Below are positions 61,003 to 64,000 of a DNA stretch of 64,000 bases, piece by piece. Under the pieces are notes generated by a model, which worked only from the letters and a program-made list of their open reading frames with translations, was not told the DNA's origin and made no database searches. A program made the position numbers and the translations under genes. Location: contig NZ_CP097463.1 of assembly GCF_027247405.1 (NCBI RefSeq), positions 1,984,001-2,048,000 on the forward strand, given 5' to 3'. Numbering within the stretch: the stretch's first letter is position 1; each line of letters opens with the position of its first letter. Source of the stretch: Jatrophihabitans cynanchi. Its GTDB lineage: Bacteria; Actinomycetota; Actinomycetes; Mycobacteriales; Jatrophihabitantaceae.

Positions 61003-62561
61003 TTCCGCGGTCCGGCGACGGTTCCGAGCTTGGGCGCCGGGTCGGTCTTCTGGACATCGTGCAGCGTCGCCTGGACCGCGGGGTTGATCACGTCCAGCAC
61101 CGGCTTCGGGAAGATGCCGAGGAACACGATCAGCACCAGCAGCGGCGCGACCGCCCACACCTCACGGGCGTTCAGGTCACGGAACTTGGTGACCTTCTCG
61201 CTCACCGCGCCCTGGAAGGTGCGCTGGTAGAGGTAGAGGACGTAGATCGCGGCCAGCACGATTCCGGTGGCGGCGAGGATCGCCAGCCCCTTGTGCCGGG
61301 TGAACGAGCCGACGAGCACCAGGAACTCGCTGACGAACGTCGACAGCCCCGGCAGCGCCAGCGCGGACATCCCGGCGAACAGGAACAGCCCGGCGAGCAG
61401 CGGCGTCACCTTCGCCGCCCCGCCGTAGTCGTCGATGTTGCGGCTCTTGCCGCGCGCGATCAACAGCCCCACCACGATGAACACGGCACCGGTCGAGAGC
61501 CCGTGGTTGACCATGTACAGCACCGCGCCGCTGCCGCCCTGGGACGTGAACGCGAAGATGCCGAGGCCGATGAAGCCGAAGTGGGCCACCGACGTATACG
61601 CCACCAGCCGCTTCATGTCCCGCTGGCCGATCGCCAGGAACGCCGCGTAGAGCACGCCGATCACCGACAGGATCAGGACGGTCGGCGCGGCCCAGCGCGA
61701 GGCGGCCGGGAACAGCGGCAGGCAGTAGCGCAGGAAGCCGAACGTGCCGACCTTGTCCAGCACGCCGACGAGCAGCGCGGCACCGCCCGCGGGCGCCTCG
61801 GCACCGGCGTCCGGCAGCCAGGTGTGGAACGGCACGAGCGGGGCCTTGATGGCGAAGGCGATGAAGAAGCCGAGGAACAGCCACTTCTGCGTCGCGTTGT
61901 CCGGGACCTTTCCGATCAGGTCGGCGATCGCGAACGTGCGCGAGCCGGTGGTGATGTACAGGCCGATGACCGAGGCCAGCATGAGCAGGCCGCCGACCAG
62001 CGAGTACAGGAAGAACTTCATCGCCGCGTACTGGCGGCGCGGGCCGCCGAAGCTGCCGATGATGAAGTACATCGGGACCAGCATCGCCTCGAAGAACACG
62101 TAGAACAGGAAGACGTCGGTCGCGGTGAACACGCCGATCATGAAGAACTCGAGCAGCAGCAGCAGGCCGAAGTAGTTCTTCACGCTGCGCGGCTTGGCCC
62201 CGGCAACCGGGAGTTCCTCGGCACCGGCCTTGCTGTCGAAGGAGTTCCACGACGCCAGGATCACGGCCGGCACCAGCACCACCGACATCGCGACCAGCAC
62301 CAGGGCAATGCCGTCGAGGCCGAACGCGAGGTGCACGCCGAAGCTCTTGATCCACACCCAACTGCCCTGGAACTGGAACCGGTCGGCGCCCTTGCCGGTG
62401 TCGAAGCTGAACCCGAGCACGGCGGTGTAGACCACCACGATCAGCGAGACGGCGAGCGTCACCTGCTTGGCGAGCGTCGCCTGGGCGTCCTTCATCGAGA
62501 AGACCAGGCCCGAGCCGGCGAGCGGGATCAGGACGAGGATCACCAGTGCCACGTTGTTCAC
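60999..62561 (-). CDS. nuoM: NADH-quinone oxidoreductase subunit M
   Basis: This 520-residue antiporter-like subunit of complex I has FEAMLVPMYFIIGSFGG, AFAIKAPLVPFHTWLPDAGAEAPAGGAALL (the transmembrane helix with conserved Lys and His), LVAYTSVAHFGFIGLG and a conserved central Glu/Lys set. GTG 62561 overlaps the nuoL stop by GTGA, so the long open frame to 63770 is an artefact of high GC. Confidence 0.95.
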   Translation of the reverse strand: MNNVALVILVLIPLAGSGLVFSMKDAQATLAKQVTLAVSLIVVVYTAVLGFSFDTGKGADRFQFQGSWVWIKSFGVHLAFGLDGIALVLVAMSVVLVPAVILASWNSFDSKAGAEELPVAGAKPRSVKNYFGLLLLLEFFMIGVFTATDVFLFYVFFEAMLVPMYFIIGSFGGPRRQYAAMKFFLYSLVGGLLMLASVIGLYITTGSRTFAIADLIGKVPDNATQKWLFLGFFIAFAIKAPLVPFHTWLPDAGAEAPAGGAALLVGVLDKVGTFGFLRYCLPLFPAASRWAAPTVLILSVIGVLYAAFLAIGQRDMKRLVAYTSVAHFGFIGLGIFAFTSQGGSGAVLYMVNHGLSTGAVFIVVGLLIARGKSRNIDDYGGAAKVTPLLAGLFLFAGMSALALPGLSTFVSEFLVLVGSFTRHKGLAILAATGIVLAAIYVLYLYQRTFQGAVSEKVTKFRDLNAREVWAVAPLLVLIVFLGIFPKPVLDVINPAVQATLHDVQKTDPAPKLGTVAGPRK

Positions 62562-64000
62562 TGGAACCTCACCGCCAGCAGCACGGCCACGACGGCGATC
62601 GAGCCGCCCAGCATGGACAGCGCGTAACTTCGCACGAAGCCGGTCTGCAGCCTTCGGAGCCGGCCGGAGCCACCGCCGAAGCCCGCCCCCAGGCCGTTCA
62701 CCGTACCGTCGACGCCTCGGTTGTCGAAGAAGACCAGCGCACGGGTGAGCCACTGGCCGGGCCGCATCAGCACCGCCTCGTTGAACGCGTCGCCGTAGAG
62801 GTTGGCGCGGGCCGCCGTGGTGAGCGGACTGCCCACCGGCTGCTCGACCGGCACCGGACGCGTCCCGAACGCGACCCATGCGCCGAACACGCCGAGCAGC
62901 GCCACCACGATGGTGATCACCGCGAGCACGACCGGCGAGATGGTGTGCACCCCCTCTTCCACGCTGTGGCCGACGGACGGGCTGAGCCAGTGCTGCACGC
63001 CGCCGCCGAAGATCAGCAGGTAGCCGCCGACCAGGGACAGGACGGCGAGGATGCCCATCGGCAGCGTCATCACCCGGGACGCCTCGTGCGGGTGCACGTC
63101 GTCCTCCCAGCGGCGCTCGCCGAGGAACGTCATCACCAGCGCACGGGTCATGTAGGCCGCGGTCAGCCCGGCGCCGAGCAGGGCGGCCAGCCCGAGGATC
63201 CAGCCGGACGTCCCGCCCTTGTCGAACGCCGCTTCGATGATCTTGTCCTTGGTGAAGAAGCCGGTGAACGGCGGGATGCCGATGATCGCCAGCCAGCCGC
63301 TCGCGAACACCGCGAACGTCACCGGCATCACCCTCGCCAGGCCGCCGAAGCGGCGCATGTCGATGCGGTCGTTCATCGCGTGCATCACCGCACCCGCCGA
63401 CAGGAACAGCGCGGCCTTGAAGAAGCCGTGACCGAGCAGGTGGATGATGCCGATCGCGTACACGCCGGGCCCGAGCCCCACGGCCAGGAACATGTAGCCG
63501 ATCTGGCTCACCGTCGAGTAGGCGAGCACCTTCTTCAGGTCGTCCTGCCCGAACGCGCTGATGCAGCCGTAGAGGATCGTGACCGCACCGACGATGACCA
63601 CCAGCGTGCGCGCGGCCTGCGATGCGTTGAAGATCGGTGCCGAGCGGGCGATCAGGTAGACGCCCGCGGTGACCATGGTTGCGGCGTGGATGAGGGCCGA
63701 GACAGGCGTCGGGCCCTCCATGGCGTCCGGCAACCAGGACTGAAGCGGCACCTGGCCGGACTTGCTGCACGCACCGACCAGCAGCATGATGCCGATCGCC
63801 GCGGCCACACCCTTGCTCGCGTTGCCGTCGGCGCCGAAGTGCGCGAAGACGCCGGCGAAGGAGGTGCTGCCGAAGTAGGCGAACATCAGCATGATCGCGA
63901 TCGACAGCCCGACGTCGCCGACCCGGTTCGCGAAGAACGCCTTGTTGCCGGCCGTGGCCGCGCTGTTGCGGTTGTAGTAGTAGGAGATGAGCAGGTAGGA
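62558..64000 (-). CDS. nuoL: NADH-quinone oxidoreductase subunit L, C-terminal part
   Basis: The gene enters from beyond the right window edge and ends at 62558. The 480 or so visible residues include YLLISYYYNRNSAATAGNKAF, the antiporter motif GACSKSGQVPLQSWLPDAMEGPTPVSALIHAATMVTAGVYL, and the C-terminal extension with the lateral helix expected for NuoL. The start lies outside the window. Confidence 0.95.
   Translation of the reverse strand, partial: SYLLISYYYNRNSAATAGNKAFFANRVGDVGLSIAIMLMFAYFGSTSFAGVFAHFGADGNASKGVAAAIGIMLLVGACSKSGQVPLQSWLPDAMEGPTPVSALIHAATMVTAGVYLIARSAPIFNASQAARTLVVIVGAVTILYGCISAFGQDDLKKVLAYSTVSQIGYMFLAVGLGPGVYAIGIIHLLGHGFFKAALFLSAGAVMHAMNDRIDMRRFGGLARVMPVTFAVFASGWLAIIGIPPFTGFFTKDKIIEAAFDKGGTSGWILGLAALLGAGLTAAYMTRALVMTFLGERRWEDDVHPHEASRVMTLPMGILAVLSLVGGYLLIFGGGVQHWLSPSVGHSVEEGVHTISPVVLAVITIVVALLGVFGAWVAFGTRPVPVEQPVGSPLTTAARANLYGDAFNEAVLMRPGQWLTRALVFFDNRGVDGTVNGLGAGFGGGSGRLRRLQTGFVRSYALSMLGGSIAVVAVLLAVRFQ

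Noticed and set aside
59314-61230. 638-codon plus-strand open frame
   Set aside because: It is antisense to the polyprenyl synthase, nuoN and nuoM genes, and consists of charged low-complexity repeats of R, H, E, D and Q typical of reverse frames of membrane-protein genes.
61003-63770. Single 923-residue protein upstream of and including nuoM
   Set aside because: The upstream part is an off-frame reading of nuoL. The NuoM family start is the GTG at 62561, overlapping the nuoL stop.

Overview
The window is high-GC actinobacterial DNA. Translation starts are often GTG or TTG, neighbouring genes repeatedly overlap by GTGA or ATGA, and the right-hand third carries typical actinobacterial core genes: nuoL-M-N followed by a polyprenyl diphosphate synthase, a two-subunit 2-oxoacid:ferredoxin oxidoreductase, HtpX, YajQ and a mycothiol-type isomerase-fold protein. 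Genus cannot be fixed from the sequence; the Frankiales/Jatrophihabitans neighbourhood is a guess.

Layout. (1) 1-7.0 kb: an amidase tail and an amidohydrolase, then a decayed FAD oxidoreductase fragment abutting remnants of a conjugative element (a TraD/VirD4-like coupling protein and the C-terminal half of a VirB4-like ATPase), with a MarR regulator and two small conserved proteins between them. (2) 7.0-43.8 kb: a probable catabolic genomic island. An intact tRNA-Tyr(GTA) lies at 43764-43845 (minus strand), and a 54-bp exact copy of its 3' part lies at 7009-7062 in the geometry expected for integration at a tRNA 3' end. Short GC-rich repeats resembling integrase arm sites lie near both ends, but no integrase is visible. 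(3) 43.9-64 kb: apparently core chromosome.

The island has three blocks. Block A (8-20.4 kb) is an amino-acid-type ABC transporter, two MFS carriers each next to an aldehyde dehydrogenase, a thiamine-diphosphate (ThDP) decarboxylase-like enzyme and a divergent two-module Lrp/AsnC regulator. This fits uptake and oxidation of an amino or guanidino compound through an aldehyde to an acid. Block B (20.5-23.5 kb) is an amidohydrolase divergent from a PucR regulator. Block C (24-43.3 kb) is a set of six transcription units: ribose-type ABC importer, esterases, Gfo/Idh and SDR dehydrogenases, a cycloisomerase-like lyase, an E1 alpha/beta pair, an acyl-CoA ligase, a VOC protein, an epimerase, an M24-fold protein and a binding protein. 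All appear tied together by a LacI-family regulator encoded inside the block. Seven palindromes of consensus TCAAWCSWTTGA lie at five places, exactly in front of these units.

In the core part, three cyclic-di-GMP-linked genes (YajQ, an EAL protein with a degenerate GGDEF, and a membrane GGDEF cyclase) are close together. Between the divergent EAL and GGDEF genes are three tandem micro-ORFs, each behind a near-perfect Shine-Dalgarno sequence and each encoding the same octapeptide, MSNWGWGK. I do not recognise this family. It and the LacI regulon are the most interesting unexplained features of the window.
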